A stretch of DNA of 64,000 nucleotides from Iodobacter sp. (GCF_025352645.1 NZ_JANXSO010000074.1:32235-96234), one strand, 5' to 3'; shown: positions 16,699 through 27,444, counted from the stretch's first letter. A program made the numbers and translations. Notes: generated by a model not told the origin, from the sequence alone.

Positions 16699-19696
16699 GA
16701 GTCACCCCCTCCTTTAAACATGCAGGCAACTCCAGCGTAAAGCAGGCCCCTAGACCAAGACCTGCACTTTCAGCACGCAGCTTGCCGCCCATTTCCACCG
16801 CCCAATTTGCCGAACAATGCAAGCCAAGCCCGTGCCCCTCTCCTCGGGTACTGCTTCCTTGGTTAAACAGGCTAGCCAGTTGATCAGCCCCCATTCCTAC
16901 TCCGTTATCTTGCACGCAGAGACTAATGCGTCCACATTCCTCCCTTATTCGTAATACAATTTGCTTTCTTAATGGCTCAGTTTCTGCCAGCGCTTGTGTG
17001 GCGTTATGTAATAAATTAACAAGTAGCTGTAATAGTTTGTGCCGATCAGCCAGTACCGCCACATCCCTCTCGTAATCCCGCTGAATAGTAACGTCTCTTA
17101 AATTGCAAAGTGAATCAGAGAGCACAATGGCCTGCTCCAGCATCGTATCTAGTGGGATCAGCTCACGAACGGCATTTGCAGGCTTAGCCGTGACCTCTCT
17201 TTGCCGAGCAATCACCTCGCCAGCATGATTGGCACTGCGCAATAACAGAGTCAGTTTATGCATTACATGCTGATGCTCGGTGGCCAACTGTTGAGCCAGC
17301 AAGCCAACAAAAGCGGGAATGGTTTTACCCCTTTCATCATGCAATAGAAACTCCGACATATCACCACGATGTTCATTAAGCAGCTCTGCCAGCTGTGCTA
17401 AAGATGGGCTCCGAGATTGAGCGACATAGTCTTGCAGCCCGCTGGTGGTCACGGTCACGCCATTCAGAGCATTGCCTAAGTCATGCAGCATGCCCGATGC
17501 CTGCATCCTCACCCCACCATCGTAAGCGGCCTGCTGTAATTGTTGCTGCATATGGCAAACCCGCAGCGCCAGCCGCACCCTAGCCCGCAGTTCTTCTGCG
17601 ACAAAAGGCTTAGCAATATAATCATCGGCACCACTTGCCAAACCAGAAATACGGGCCTCGGCACCTCCCCTTGCCGTCAGCAAAATCACAGGTAAATGCG
17701 CCAGCGCTGGGGTATTTTTAATCTTGGCTAATAAAGAAATTCCATCCAGCTCTGGCATCATCACATCCGACAGCACCAAATCTACTGCTTGCCGCTGTAA
17801 AATACCCCAAGCCTGCTTACCATTAGCCGCGATTAACACCGTGCAATCCTTACACAACAAGTCTGCGATATAGGCACACATATCAGGGTTATCATCGATC
17901 ACTAACACGCGCTCTGGCATGGCGTGCAATATGGCACTTTCAGTCGCCACAACAGGAACTTGAAAACGGGCCTGTTGTAAGGCTTTAGCAGAATCAAGGG
18001 GTACAGAGGCCATGCTAGTGGCTACCGCATTTCTGGGCAGGCAAACACTAAAACACGCGCCATGCCCCAGCTCGCTTTGCACGGCAACACTCCCCCCCAT
18101 TTGCACGCTCAGCTCTTTGACTAGGGCCAGCCCGATACCCGTACCATGATAACGGCGTATTTCACCCTGATCCAATTGTGAGAAGCGCTGAAATAACAGT
18201 GGCTGCTGCTCTGCGGCAATCCCGACCCCCTTATCAATCACTTGCAATTGAAACCGGCGCTCATCAATGACATCGCCTTTCATCATAATGACCCCGCCAT
18301 TAGGCGAGAATTTAAGTGCATTACTCAGCAAATTTAGCATTATTTTTTCTAATGCATTTCGATCCAACACAATGGTTTCCAGTGCAGGATCAAGGGCAAG
18401 GCGAATCGTGCATGCCCTGCTATTAGCCAGCTCAGTTGCTGAATCGATAATATTGAGCAACACCTCACGCACATTAATTTTTTCTAACTGCGGAATAAAA
18501 GCCCCCGCCTCCAGCCTTGAGTAATCCAGTACATCATTAACCCGATTCATCAGGAGCAAGGCGTTACGTTTAACCCGCTCGCACTGACCGCGCCTAGCAG
18601 GAGGCAGGACACTAAGTAATTCATCCAGCGGAGCCAAGATTAAGGTCAGCGGGGTGCGTAACTCATGACTCACATTGGCCAGAAAATGGCTCTTTGCCTC
18701 ATTAGCCACTTCGGCCTGCGACAGTGCTTGTTGTAATGCATGATTAAGCCGAGTGTTGGCCCTTAAGGTGATAATTTGCCGCACAACAACCAGCAGCGTC
18801 ACGATCGCCGTTCCCCAGCGCACATCACTGGCCAGCGCACCATTTTGCAAAAGCAAAACATAGCAGGCGAGTACAGCCAGATAGGGAAGCATATTTTTAA
18901 GCGGTGCACCTAGGGCAAGGGGCTTTTGCCATACGATGCGCTCTTCCAAACTAGCGTAACAAGAGGCCGCCAGCATGCAATTAAAGCCAATAAAAAACAA
19001 ATTACCCCAAGAAAGTGTGACATCTCCCCCTGTTACCACCATATAAGACAGACTGACATCCCCTAAAACAACCATCACCACCGCTCCTATTAGCAGCAGC
19101 ATATCTAAGGTATAGGGTGATTTTTGCACCAGTAAACAGCGTATCAATAAGGTAATAAAAATCAAATCTAATACGGGGTACGCCAGAGAAACCCAAAGCG
19201 CCAGCGAGTATTCCCCAAATGATGCGTAAATTGGATGCAAAATAAAATGAAAGGAATAGGTTACTACCGCAGCAATCACAATTCCCACATCCAGCATCAA
19301 CTGAGGAGAATTTTGTCTGCTTTGCTGCGGCAACCTAGCAATAGCAACAATCAATACTCCACTACTCATTAAATAAAAGATATCGGCAAAAGAAGGGAAG
19401 GGTTTGTTGTGCTGGATGATTTCGATGTAATTCCAAATCATACTCGCCAGCAGATAAAGACTAACCACCAGTGCCAGATACAAGAGCGTGCGCTGCCTTG
19501 GCCGTAATACAACCGCATACCAGCATGCAATACAGGCGGGAATCAAAGGCAAGGTAAACAATACATCAGCAATTTCTTTATGCTGCTCAATAGGCCCCCA
19601 GCGGCCAAACATCCAGGCAAAAAACACTAGATAAAAAAATGCACTGGCCTGCAACATCCAAACCGCCATCTTTTTAATGCGCTGCTCAGAACTCAT
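16691..19696 (-). CDS. Membrane hybrid sensor kinase with two kinase cores
   Basis: A 1,001-residue protein. The N-terminal ~290 residues contain about eight or nine hydrophobic segments forming a membrane sensor. Next comes a HisKA domain with His344 in NVSHELRTPL, a HATPase with NLLSNALKFSPNGG and GTGIGLALVKE, a receiver with Asp644 in LVLSDVMMPELDG, and a second kinase-like module: a dimerisation helix with MLHDLGNALNG (His738) and another HATPase with NLLHNATQALAE, DNGVGMG and GEGHGLGLH. The second core resembles kinases of the HDxxN type. The start ATG at 19696 has GGAG 8 nt upstream; an in-frame TTG at 19714 is less likely. It is co-transcribed with the receiver gene. Signal and output are unknown. 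Confidence 0.93.
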   Translation of the reverse strand: MSSEQRIKKMAVWMLQASAFFYLVFFAWMFGRWGPIEQHKEIADVLFTLPLIPACIACWYAVVLRPRQRTLLYLALVVSLYLLASMIWNYIEIIQHNKPFPSFADIFYLMSSGVLIVAIARLPQQSRQNSPQLMLDVGIVIAAVVTYSFHFILHPIYASFGEYSLALWVSLAYPVLDLIFITLLIRCLLVQKSPYTLDMLLLIGAVVMVVLGDVSLSYMVVTGGDVTLSWGNLFFIGFNCMLAASCYASLEERIVWQKPLALGAPLKNMLPYLAVLACYVLLLQNGALASDVRWGTAIVTLLVVVRQIITLRANTRLNHALQQALSQAEVANEAKSHFLANVSHELRTPLTLILAPLDELLSVLPPARRGQCERVKRNALLLMNRVNDVLDYSRLEAGAFIPQLEKINVREVLLNIIDSATELANSRACTIRLALDPALETIVLDRNALEKIMLNLLSNALKFSPNGGVIMMKGDVIDERRFQLQVIDKGVGIAAEQQPLLFQRFSQLDQGEIRRYHGTGIGLALVKELSVQMGGSVAVQSELGHGACFSVCLPRNAVATSMASVPLDSAKALQQARFQVPVVATESAILHAMPERVLVIDDNPDMCAYIADLLCKDCTVLIAANGKQAWGILQRQAVDLVLSDVMMPELDGISLLAKIKNTPALAHLPVILLTARGGAEARISGLASGADDYIAKPFVAEELRARVRLALRVCHMQQQLQQAAYDGGVRMQASGMLHDLGNALNGVTVTTSGLQDYVAQSRSPSLAQLAELLNEHRGDMSEFLLHDERGKTIPAFVGLLAQQLATEHQHVMHKLTLLLRSANHAGEVIARQREVTAKPANAVRELIPLDTMLEQAIVLSDSLCNLRDVTIQRDYERDVAVLADRHKLLQLLVNLLHNATQALAETEPLRKQIVLRIREECGRISLCVQDNGVGMGADQLASLFNQGSSTRGEGHGLGLHCSANWAVEMGGKLRAESAGLGLGACFTLELPACLKEGVTHG

Positions 19697-19916
19697 GATT
19701 GCTACTCCAGCCAACTACACTTGAGCAAACGCTAATATGAGCAAAAAAACAAGCGCCTTATGCCCTAAGTGATGACAAAGGGTGATGGCCTGCTGTCAAG
19801 ATAAAAAGCTCTCTATTGAGGCTAAAACACATCCACAACACAGGCCAGTAAAATCATTTGTCATGCACAGGTAAGCTGATAGAATCGCCCCTCCCTACAA
19901 CACTGGAGCACGCCAT

Positions 19917-21218
19917 ATGTCTTTCTCCTTAGCTCACAAATGGCATGGTTTGGGTCCTGCTTTTTCATTTTTGTTATTAAACGATATTTTGGCCGTGCTC
20001 TCTTTAACCACGGGCAATGTAGCCATCAGCTGGTGGATTGTGACCACAGGCGGTGCCGCTGATTTATCTATTTTTGGGATTAGCGCTGCACTAACTATGC
20101 TACTGGCTCTACCTTTATTGTCTGCACACGGGGATCGCTTTCCCAAATCACGCATTATGGCGTGGGGCCTGCTCGCCGCCGCAATCACCGCGCTGGGGCT
20201 GGCCTTGATGGCTAGTATTGGGTATTACCGGATCTGGCCTATTATTTTGGTTTACTCGATTGATGTAATTGCTTTCTCTATGGTATTACCCGCAGTAAGC
20301 AGCATTGCTGCCGATTTAACCCCACCGGATCGCCTATCTGACGCGTTAAGCTTACAAAAAAGCGCGCAGTCTTTAGGCCGTTTAGCTGGGCCAGTGGTGG
20401 GCGGTGCAATAGTTGCGCTCAGCAATGTAGCCTTTGCGCTATGGGTTTATACCGCTCTGCTATTCATTGCCGCCCTTTCTGCCTTTGCCATTGCACCGAT
20501 TAAACCCGCCAGCAAGCAAAGCGGCCATTGGAGCGCAGAAGTGCGTGCAGGTCTCACCGCCAAATGGAAAATCCCCATTGATCGCAACTGGACGATTTAT
20601 GCATTTTTTTGCATGGCATTTCTTTCCCCCGCACTGGGGATGCTGCTCCCGCTAAAGGTTCATTCCCTACATTTGGGCGCTAACTGGCTAGGCGCAACCG
20701 AGGCAGCTTTAGGCCTAGGGATGTTGCTCGGGGCATTTTGGGGTGCAGCAAAAGCAATCCACTGGCAAGGACGCTTTAAAGCGTCTTTACTCGCCATTAG
20801 CACGGTTGCGCTCTGCCTGATGGGCGTTGCATTAAGCCAACAAGGCTGGATGTTAACCCTAGGGTTTGGCATTACCGGTTTTGTGATGTCGATTAGCCAA
20901 CTGGTTGGACAAACCCACCGCCAACTGGCCGTTCCGGATCATTTTCGCTCGCGGTTTTCTTCAGTCAATTTCATGGTAATGAATCTTTCCGCCATGCTGG
21001 GGCCAGCCATTGCAGGAGCTGCCTTGGGTGTTTTCGAGGTAAGCACCGTCTACGCCGCTTTTGGCTTTGCTTTGCTCTTGGTTTCCATCTCTTTTCCCCT
21101 CGTTCCTGGGATTCAGCATTTTTTATCCCTAGACCATAACGAAGTAAAAGGCTGGTATGGTAAACAACACCCTGAGCTATTTGGCTTAGCGCCACAAAAA
21201 CAACAGGAGACGAGGTAG
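19917..21218 (+). CDS. MFS transporter (EntS/MFS_3-like)
   Basis: A 433-residue inner-membrane protein with about twelve hydrophobic helices, the conserved loop 2-3 segment SAHGDRFPKSRIM, a basic central loop (about residues 200-220), and a short cytoplasmic tail. The pattern resembles MFS exporters of the enterobactin exporter/MFS_3 type, with a conserved LQKSAQSLGRLAGPVVGG in helix 5. The substrate cannot be told from sequence and no siderophore or antibiotic biosynthesis genes are next to it. The start ATG follows CTGGAGCACGCCAT, a good ribosome site. Confidence 0.88.
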   Translation: MSFSLAHKWHGLGPAFSFLLLNDILAVLSLTTGNVAISWWIVTTGGAADLSIFGISAALTMLLALPLLSAHGDRFPKSRIMAWGLLAAAITALGLALMASIGYYRIWPIILVYSIDVIAFSMVLPAVSSIAADLTPPDRLSDALSLQKSAQSLGRLAGPVVGGAIVALSNVAFALWVYTALLFIAALSAFAIAPIKPASKQSGHWSAEVRAGLTAKWKIPIDRNWTIYAFFCMAFLSPALGMLLPLKVHSLHLGANWLGATEAALGLGMLLGAFWGAAKAIHWQGRFKASLLAISTVALCLMGVALSQQGWMLTLGFGITGFVMSISQLVGQTHRQLAVPDHFRSRFSSVNFMVMNLSAMLGPAIAGAALGVFEVSTVYAAFGFALLLVSISFPLVPGIQHFLSLDHNEVKGWYGKQHPELFGLAPQKQQETR

Positions 21219-21657
21219 GTATTTTGCAATAAATCTTCTAATCTCACGCAAATCAGAGTCATCATTCCCGCGTTCGAGCCTGCCCTTGAAGGCTTTAGTC
21301 AGGCGCGGCAACCCAGTGGCACTGCTGGATTACCGACAAAAGCACTCGGGGATGAGGCTTTTTTAGCCAGCCTAAAATGCAATAGAATATTTGGTTTGCT
21401 ACTTAGTTACATAAAATGGCTTTTCCCACGAAACATACAAAAATCACGAGTATGTAAAAGTGATACCACTAAAACTAACGGGCAAGATAAACCTCGACAC
21501 GCCCCTGCTTGGCGGCCTATTGGGTGTCATTCGAGCTTTTTGTGGGTAAAAAATTGTTTCTACTCTATTCATTTTCTGTGTGATTTTTGTTGATATAGAT
21601 ATAGCCGCTTAAATTTAGGCTTTTTCTTGATTGGCGATAGGGCCAGAGAAGCGGATA
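21219..21657. other. Intergenic region upstream of ftsK
   Basis: Region of 439 nt without a gene. The first part holds the TCATTCCCG-bounded repeat at 21262-21355. The remainder is AT-rich and should contain the ftsK promoter, which I could not pin down. Confidence 0.5.
21262..21355. repeat. Degenerate TCATTCCCG-bounded intergenic repeat
   Basis: The left end TCATTCCCG and right end CGGGGATGA are inverted copies at 8 of 9 positions, with GCTGGATTACCGAC inside. It has the look of the short genome repeats that open with TCATTCCCGCG in many proteobacteria. A second degenerate copy is at 57946-58010. Confidence 0.5.
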
Positions 21658-24600
21658 ATGCCGACTCTGCCATATATGCCGTTCTGGATTCGTAAAAACA
21701 TGTCTATTCGATTCATTTCCCGAATCAATCAACTATTGCACACCGCCCGTTTGATCTGGCTTTGCCCTGCTTTTATCTTAATTGTATTGCTTGGGTTTAA
21801 TCGTCATATCGGCTTGGCCGCTTGGCTTTGCGCTTTTTTTGCTTTAGAACGCACTTGGCAGCCCCAAAAACTATCTAGCATTGAATATCTAGGATTTGCA
21901 ATTACGCTTTGCACCTTGGCTGCAGGCCAAAGCTTGCTGAACTATTCAGCCATCCTTTCTGCCCTGCTTTTTTCGCTGGGCTTGGGCGTTGGCGTTCCAC
22001 TTTGGCGGCAAAAACCATGGAGCGATATTCTTGAGCACACAGGGCTAGCGATAGAGCAAGGTTGGCACGCCATAGCAACTGGAATTAAAGCGCAATTTGA
22101 ACCGCTGCCTGAGCAAGAAGAATCTGAAGAGGCCAACCATGCCAATGAATGGGATGCTTTCGACGACGAAGAAGAACTCGGCGAAAAAACACTGCCGGCT
22201 AGCCATCGGGAAACAAGCACGCCACCAGCCGTAAAAGAAGCCATTGTAAGGCCAGCCACTGCGCCAGCGCCCCAGTCTTTGGCCGTTGGCCCTACTATCA
22301 CAGTGAGCCTTAGCAGCCAGCCGCCGATTAAAAGCACTGAATTGTTTCAGCACTTTCGTGCGCCTGCCCAAGCCATAGCACCGGTCACTCAGGCCGCAGC
22401 GCTGGAGCCGCACTTTACCCCTACTGCCAGCCCTTTTACTGCGCCGTCGCTCGCGGCCATGCCCAAGGCCGCCAGCTTGCCTTTAATCGATTTATCCCAA
22501 ATAAGGCAGCATCTACAAAACGATCATCGGGTAAAAAGCCATAACGATCGCCCAAGGCAAGTAGAGCCAAGCGCACTGCCTTTAATTGAGGCAACCGAGA
22601 TTCGTCAGCGTTTATCCGCAATTCATGGCAAACCCGCTGAACCAGCGCCGCTACCTAGCCGCAGCCCCAAAGCAGCAGCCCCGCTGAGTAGCAGCCCGCG
22701 CTTATTTCAGCTAGAGCCTAAAACGCCTCCCCCTGCGAGCCCAAACCCGCCGATCAGAATTGAGCCTACGCTAGATGAGGCACTACTTAGCCCAATCGGC
22801 CTAGATTCCCCCATCGCCACCGAGGCGGTTCTAAGCGATAGCACTGTCGCCACCGTAGCGGACTGGGAGCCAAGCGAAACCATTACACTGCAACCCATCG
22901 TTGAGACCGCTACTGCGCCCATCCCTGATCCAGAGTCACGCGCCTTGGCGGCGTTCCTCACCCAAGCTATGACGGCTCCCTTTGCCGTAACGAGCACGCC
23001 AGTTACGACGACAGAGCAAACGCCAGTGGCTGAGATATCGGCCCCGACAGTTAAGCTGGCAGAAGCTATGTTAGCTATTCCTCCAGAAACTCAATTGACA
23101 GCGCCAAAGCTAGCCATTAGTCCAGAGTATGAATTTGTCACGCACAAGCTGATGACAGCAGCAGAGCCAGAAACTACAGCGCACAACGTAGCGCTCACAC
23201 CAAAACTTGAGCTACCAGCAGCCGTATTAGCCCTTACACCAGAATCTGAATTCAGCGCTCCTTCGTTAAGGATTGCGGCAGAATCTGAATTAACAACATC
23301 TAAGTTTGTAACTACGCCAGAGCATGGTTTAACAGCATCTCAGCTTGTAACTGCAACAGAATCTGCGTTAACAGCGCCTCAATTTACCACTGCAACAGAG
23401 CATGAATTAGCAGTGCCTAAGTTTGCGACTGCACCAGAGCATGACTTAACAGCAACTAAATTTGCGACGGCAACAGAGCATGAACTCACTTGGTCCAAGC
23501 CACCTGCCCCTCAACCGCTCCCCCTTGCCGAGCCCATGCACTACAGCGATGACTTTATGCCATCGCTCAGCTTACTGCATCCGCCAGACCCTGAGATTGA
23601 AACCATCAGCCAAGACGACCTCCTAGACCGTGGCATCTTGATTGAAGAAAAACTAGCAGAATTCCGCGTAAAAGCATCTGTACTCGATGCCTACGCGGGC
23701 CCCGTCATTACCCGTTACGAGATTGAGCCCGCGATTGGCGTGCGCGGCGCGCAGATTGTTAATTTAATGAAAGACTTGGCACGGGCGCTGGGGCTGGTTT
23801 CTATCCGCGTGGTAGAAACCATCCCTGGCAAGACTTGCATGGGACTGGAGCTGCCTAACCCAACAAGGCAAATGATTCGCCTTTCCGAGATTCTATCCTC
23901 GGATGTTTACCAGCAAAATCAAAGCAAGCTCACCATTGCCCTAGGCAAAGACATTACCGGCGCACCAATTGTGACCGACCTTGCCAAAGCACCGCATATG
24001 CTGGTGGCGGGGACCACCGGCTCGGGTAAATCGGTGGGCGTAAACGCCATGATTTTGTCCTTGCTGTATAAAGCCACGCCGGAAGAAGTGCGCTTTATTA
24101 TGGTCGACCCAAAGATGCTGGAATTATCCGTTTACGACGGCATTCCGCATTTATTAGCCCCTGTCGTCACCGATATGAAACTCGCCGCCAACGCCCTGAA
24201 CTGGTGTGTGGCCGAGATGGAAAAGCGCTATCGCCTCATGAGCACCTTTGGTGTGCGTAATCTAGCAGGCTTTAATCAAAAGCTGAAGGAAGCCGAGCAA
24301 CGCGGCGAGCGCCTCACCAATCCATTCTCACTGACACCCGATGAGCCAGAAGCGCTGGAGCACCTACCCTTTATTGTGGTGGTAGTCGATGAGTTTGCTG
24401 ATTTAATGATGGTGGCTGGCAAAAAAATTGAAGAGCTGATTGCCCGCCTCGCACAAAAAGCCCGCGCTGCTGGGATTCATTTAATCTTAGCCACCCAACG
24501 CCCTTCGGTAGACGTGATTACTGGCCTAATTAAGGCCAATATACCGACACGACTGGCCTTTCAAGTATCTAGCAAGATTGATAGCCGTACCATTTTGGAC

Positions 24601-25032
24601 CAGATGGGCGCAGAAGCCCTGCTAGGCCAAGGCGATATGCTGTTTTTGCCGCCCGGCACCGGCTATCCACAGCGTATTCACGGCGCTTTTGTTGACGATA
24701 ACGAAGTACACCGTGTAGTCGAGCATTTAAAACAATTTGGCGAGCCACGCTATATCGATGGCATCTTAAATGGTGGTTTTGATGCCGAGGCCAGCGCATC
24801 CAATATCAATAACAATAATGAAGGCGGCGAAGCCGATCCCATTTACGATGAAGCCGTGGCGCTGGTACTAAAAAGCCGCCGCGCTTCTATCTCGGCCGTG
24901 CAACGCCAGCTTAGAATTGGCTACAACCGCGCCGCTAGGCTGATCGATCAGATGGAAAACGCCGGCATCGTCAGCCAGATGGAAAGCAATGGCAATCGAA
25001 CCGTGCTAGCACCGCCAAGCGCCGAGATTTAA
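21658..25032 (+). CDS. ftsK: DNA translocase FtsK
   Basis: Septum-located DNA pump that clears and aligns chromosome ends for XerCD recombination during division. The N-terminal ~120 residues hold about four membrane helices. A long, Pro/Ala/Glu/Thr-rich linker follows, including eleven 13-residue repeats (residues 468-610). The motor region has Walker [16 protein letters not shown] near residue 785, Walker [13 protein letters not shown], and [17 protein letters not shown]-terminal gamma winged helix ([17 protein letters not shown] to the end) reads KOPS. The length of 1,124 residues is within the FtsK range. The start is uncertain: the ATG at 21658 has GAAGCGGA upstream, while an in-frame ATG at 21700 and a TTG at 21631 are alternatives. 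arfB follows after 3 nt. Confidence 0.94.
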   Translation: MPTLPYMPFWIRKNMSIRFISRINQLLHTARLIWLCPAFILIVLLGFNRHIGLAAWLCAFFALERTWQPQKLSSIEYLGFAITLCTLAAGQSLLNYSAILSALLFSLGLGVGVPLWRQKPWSDILEHTGLAIEQGWHAIATGIKAQFEPLPEQEESEEANHANEWDAFDDEEELGEKTLPASHRETSTPPAVKEAIVRPATAPAPQSLAVGPTITVSLSSQPPIKSTELFQHFRAPAQAIAPVTQAAALEPHFTPTASPFTAPSLAAMPKAASLPLIDLSQIRQHLQNDHRVKSHNDRPRQVEPSALPLIEATEIRQRLSAIHGKPAEPAPLPSRSPKAAAPLSSSPRLFQLEPKTPPPASPNPPIRIEPTLDEALLSPIGLDSPIATEAVLSDSTVATVADWEPSETITLQPIVETATAPIPDPESRALAAFLTQAMTAPFAVTSTPVTTTEQTPVAEISAPTVKLAEAMLAIPPETQLTAPKLAISPEYEFVTHKLMTAAEPETTAHNVALTPKLELPAAVLALTPESEFSAPSLRIAAESELTTSKFVTTPEHGLTASQLVTATESALTAPQFTTATEHELAVPKFATAPEHDLTATKFATATEHELTWSKPPAPQPLPLAEPMHYSDDFMPSLSLLHPPDPEIETISQDDLLDRGILIEEKLAEFRVKASVLDAYAGPVITRYEIEPAIGVRGAQIVNLMKDLARALGLVSIRVVETIPGKTCMGLELPNPTRQMIRLSEILSSDVYQQNQSKLTIALGKDITGAPIVTDLAKAPHMLVAGTTGSGKSVGVNAMILSLLYKATPEEVRFIMVDPKMLELSVYDGIPHLLAPVVTDMKLAANALNWCVAEMEKRYRLMSTFGVRNLAGFNQKLKEAEQRGERLTNPFSLTPDEPEALEHLPFIVVVVDEFADLMMVAGKKIEELIARLAQKARAAGIHLILATQRPSVDVITGLIKANIPTRLAFQVSSKIDSRTILDQMGAEALLGQGDMLFLPPGTGYPQRIHGAFVDDNEVHRVVEHLKQFGEPRYIDGILNGGFDAEASASNINNNNEGGEADPIYDEAVALVLKSRRASISAVQRQLRIGYNRAARLIDQMENAGIVSQMESNGNRTVLAPPSAEI
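23059..23487 (+). repeat. Eleven tandem 39-bp repeats inside ftsK
   Basis: Exactly 429 nt, equal to 11 x 39. Each unit encodes 13 residues of the pattern xAxxxxxxxExxL, for example [13 protein letters not shown] and [13 protein letters not shown]. The last five or six units are the most alike, suggesting recent growth at the 3' end. Confidence 0.88.
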
Positions 25033-25035
25033 GCC

Positions 25036-25443
25036 ATGTTTACCATCCGCTTCGATATTCTAGAGAACGAAATAGAGTTTTCAGCCATCCGTGCCCAAGG
25101 CAGTGGCGGGCAGAACGTGAACAAGGTATCGAGCGCGGTGCATCTGCGCTTTGATATCCCCGCCTCATCCTTGCCCTCCTTACTCAAGGAGCGGCTATTA
25201 GCGCTGGGCGATTCGCGCATCAGCAAAGATGGCGTTATCGTTATCAAGGCACAGCAATACCGCAGCCAAGAACAAAACCGCGCCGACAGCATTCAACGCC
25301 TTAACGAGCTAATCGCCAGTGCCGCCACCATCGCCACACCCCGCAAAGCCACCCGCCCAACGCGCGGCTCACAAACTCGGCGCTTAGATAGTAAAAATAA
25401 ACGCGGATCGATTAAGGCCTTGCGTGGCAGGGTCAGCGACTAA
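25036..25443 (+). CDS. arfB: Alternative ribosome-rescue factor ArfB (YaeJ)
   Basis: A 135-residue codon-independent peptidyl-tRNA hydrolase that frees ribosomes stalled on broken mRNA. It has the release-factor GGQ motif in RAQGSGGQNVNKVSSAVHLRF near residue 27, too early for a true release factor, and lacks the codon-reading domain. The C-terminal tail is basic (RKATRPTRGSQTRRLDSKNK), as needed to enter the empty mRNA channel. Its ATG lies 3 nt after the ftsK stop, so it is probably read from the ftsK transcript. Confidence 0.95.
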   Translation: MFTIRFDILENEIEFSAIRAQGSGGQNVNKVSSAVHLRFDIPASSLPSLLKERLLALGDSRISKDGVIVIKAQQYRSQEQNRADSIQRLNELIASAATIATPRKATRPTRGSQTRRLDSKNKRGSIKALRGRVSD

Positions 25444-25546
25444 CGGCTATTAGATGATTTTTGGAATCTTTGCAGCCTCGCTGCCATCGAGCAATGCCAA
25501 GGCACAAGTAAAAAACCAGCGACTTGGCTTAATGCCCATACAAGCC

Positions 25547-26404
25547 TCACTCTGATCCAGCCGGCAACAGCACTCGGGTTGCCCCCTGCCAAAAGGCCTG
25601 ATCCAGCCGCCATTCTTTTTTGAGCTGCGGCTGCTTAGGGTTCGCCAAACGAATCGACAATAACGGTGGTGCATTGGCTGGGGTGGCGATTTGCCAACTG
25701 GCTAGGGTGTGCTCCCTGCCCACACGCCACAGGCTGTTATCAGGGCCTGCATTTTGGTCTTGGCTAAAGGTGGCAAAATCATTTAAACGGTAAGGGGCGC
25801 TAGCATTAGTGAGCAAGCTACGAATCCTCGCCAACCGCGTTTCACTGCTTTTGCCAATTTTGTAATTGCAATCCGCCAACTCATCGCTCAGATAATGATT
25901 GGTATGACTCATCACTCCCTGGGACTGGCTTTGCAGCGTGTAGCGGCCATCCTTGCCAATTTCGACTTGCAAAAGCTGGCTATGGTCGCTAATCAGTAAA
26001 AATACCGGCCCACTCTTGCTAAAGCGCTGCTCTGCGCGGGCCAGCACATCGGCAATATGATGATCCTTACGCAAAATGTCGCCGATCAGATTTCTTGTAC
26101 CGCCTTGCGCCTCTCGCTCTTCCCGAGACAAACTACCTGCCATTGCGCCCACTACCGACAAGCCAAACTCATTCGCCCCCGCCTTCAGCCCTGGCACCGA
26201 GCCATCGTCGGCATACAACCCCACATAAGCCGCGCCCTGCTTAGGGTGAACGAGGCGGACAGACTGCACATGATCAGGTTGCCAATCGCGATTTTTAGCC
26301 AGCAAGGTGCCGCCACCTGCGGCCTCACCTACCGCCCCCCAAAGGGTACAAGCCTGAACAGGCCGTATAAAAAAAAGCAAGCCTAAGAGTAGCAAACGCC
26401 GCAT
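25547..26404 (-). CDS. Secreted Ntn hydrolase of the acyltransferase/C45 or linear amide hydrolase type
   Basis: A 285-residue protein with an N-terminal signal peptide (RRLLLLGLLFFIRPVQA) directly followed by Cys, then TLWGAVGE and LLAKNRDWQPD. Cys-x-x-x-Gly followed by a KNRDW-type segment is the mark of N-terminal-nucleophile hydrolases related to penicillin acyltransferase and choloylglycine hydrolases, in which the exposed Cys is the nucleophile. Later motifs include NEFGLSVVG and MSHTNHYLS, the latter a typical C45-type segment. Signal peptidase cleavage would itself expose the Cys. A lipoprotein reading of VQAC is weaker because Gln at -2 is unusual. The ATG at 26404 has AAAGGGG upstream; the longer frame to 26452 is rejected. 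The substrate, an amide, is unknown. Confidence 0.85.
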   Translation of the reverse strand: MRRLLLLGLLFFIRPVQACTLWGAVGEAAGGGTLLAKNRDWQPDHVQSVRLVHPKQGAAYVGLYADDGSVPGLKAGANEFGLSVVGAMAGSLSREEREAQGGTRNLIGDILRKDHHIADVLARAEQRFSKSGPVFLLISDHSQLLQVEIGKDGRYTLQSQSQGVMSHTNHYLSDELADCNYKIGKSSETRLARIRSLLTNASAPYRLNDFATFSQDQNAGPDNSLWRVGREHTLASWQIATPANAPPLLSIRLANPKQPQLKKEWRLDQAFWQGATRVLLPAGSE

Positions 26405-26608
26405 CGTCAACCCCTTTAATGATTCAACAACTGATGTTATGCACAAAGGCACTTACTTGACTTAATTTGCGTTCAATCTACTAAATTAGGGCAAGGATGA
26501 TTCTCATTGAAAACATTTGATTGAATCAAAGAATGAACAATTACAACGCGCCAACTGCCTGTGTTTTTCGTAGACGACGCATTGTTTGACCTTACTGCAT
26601 GCCTTCCG

Positions 26609-27418
26609 TTAAATAAGGGATGTTGCTTCCGCAGCAGGCGCTATTTTTGCTAAATGTTTAAGTACTTGCGCCGCAGCCACAAAGCCAAAGCAGCCTGTTA
26701 CGGCCACCGACGCGCCAAAGCCACCTTCACAACCCAAGCCCAAAGCCGCATCGCCCACGGCGGGCTTTTGAGTACAGATACTGCCATCTGCCTGCGGATA
26801 AACCAGTTGCTCGGTGGAATAAACGCATTCCACGCCCATTTTTTTACCCTGCTGCGCAAAACCATATTCACGGCGCAAGATTGAGCGCACTTTTGCTGCC
26901 AGCGGATCGTTTATCGTTTTAGATAAATCCACCACGGCAATTTGGCTAGGGTCGATCTGCCCGCCCGCGCCGCCCGTTGTCACCAAGCGAATTTTGCGCC
27001 GTTTGCACCAAGCAATCATCGCCGCCTTAGTTTTGACCGAATCAATGGCATCAATAATGGCGTCGTAACCACGACCTAAAGTTTCTTCAAAATTATCAAC
27101 ACTGACAAAATCTTCGATCATATCCACGATGCATTCTGGATTAATCTGAACAATTCTCTCAGCCAGTGCGGCTACTTTCATCCGCCCATAATTCCCTTCC
27201 AAGGCGGGTAGCTGACGATTGGTGTTAGATACACAAATATCATCCAAATCGATCAGCGTGATATGGCCAATACCAGAGCGCGCCAAAGCCTCGGCCGCCC
27301 AAGATCCCACGCCACCCACACCCACAACACACACATGCGCTTGCCTAAATTGCGCTAATGCCGCAATGCCATACAAACGGGCAATACCGCCAAAACGGCG
27401 TTCAAAAGAAGTATCCAA
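26609..27418 (-). CDS. tcdA: tRNA threonylcarbamoyladenosine dehydratase
   Basis: E1-like ATP-dependent enzyme that cyclises the t6A base at tRNA position 37 to ct6A. The 269 residues show the adenylation fold: VVGVGGVGSWAAEALARSGIG for ATP, DLDDICVSNTNRQ, then DAIDSVKTKAAMI. The C-terminal part has CVYSTEQL and a GDAALGLGCEGGFG stretch typical of TcdA/CsdL. The start codon is TTG, with AAGG seven nt upstream; no in-frame ATG gives the conserved N-terminus. A terminator separates it from phaR upstream. Confidence 0.94.
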   Translation of the reverse strand: MDTSFERRFGGIARLYGIAALAQFRQAHVCVVGVGGVGSWAAEALARSGIGHITLIDLDDICVSNTNRQLPALEGNYGRMKVAALAERIVQINPECIVDMIEDFVSVDNFEETLGRGYDAIIDAIDSVKTKAAMIAWCKRRKIRLVTTGGAGGQIDPSQIAVVDLSKTINDPLAAKVRSILRREYGFAQQGKKMGVECVYSTEQLVYPQADGSICTQKPAVGDAALGLGCEGGFGASVAVTGCFGFVAAAQVLKHLAKIAPAAEATSLI

Positions 27419-27444
27419 AATTCAACCTTATCTTATTACAAACG

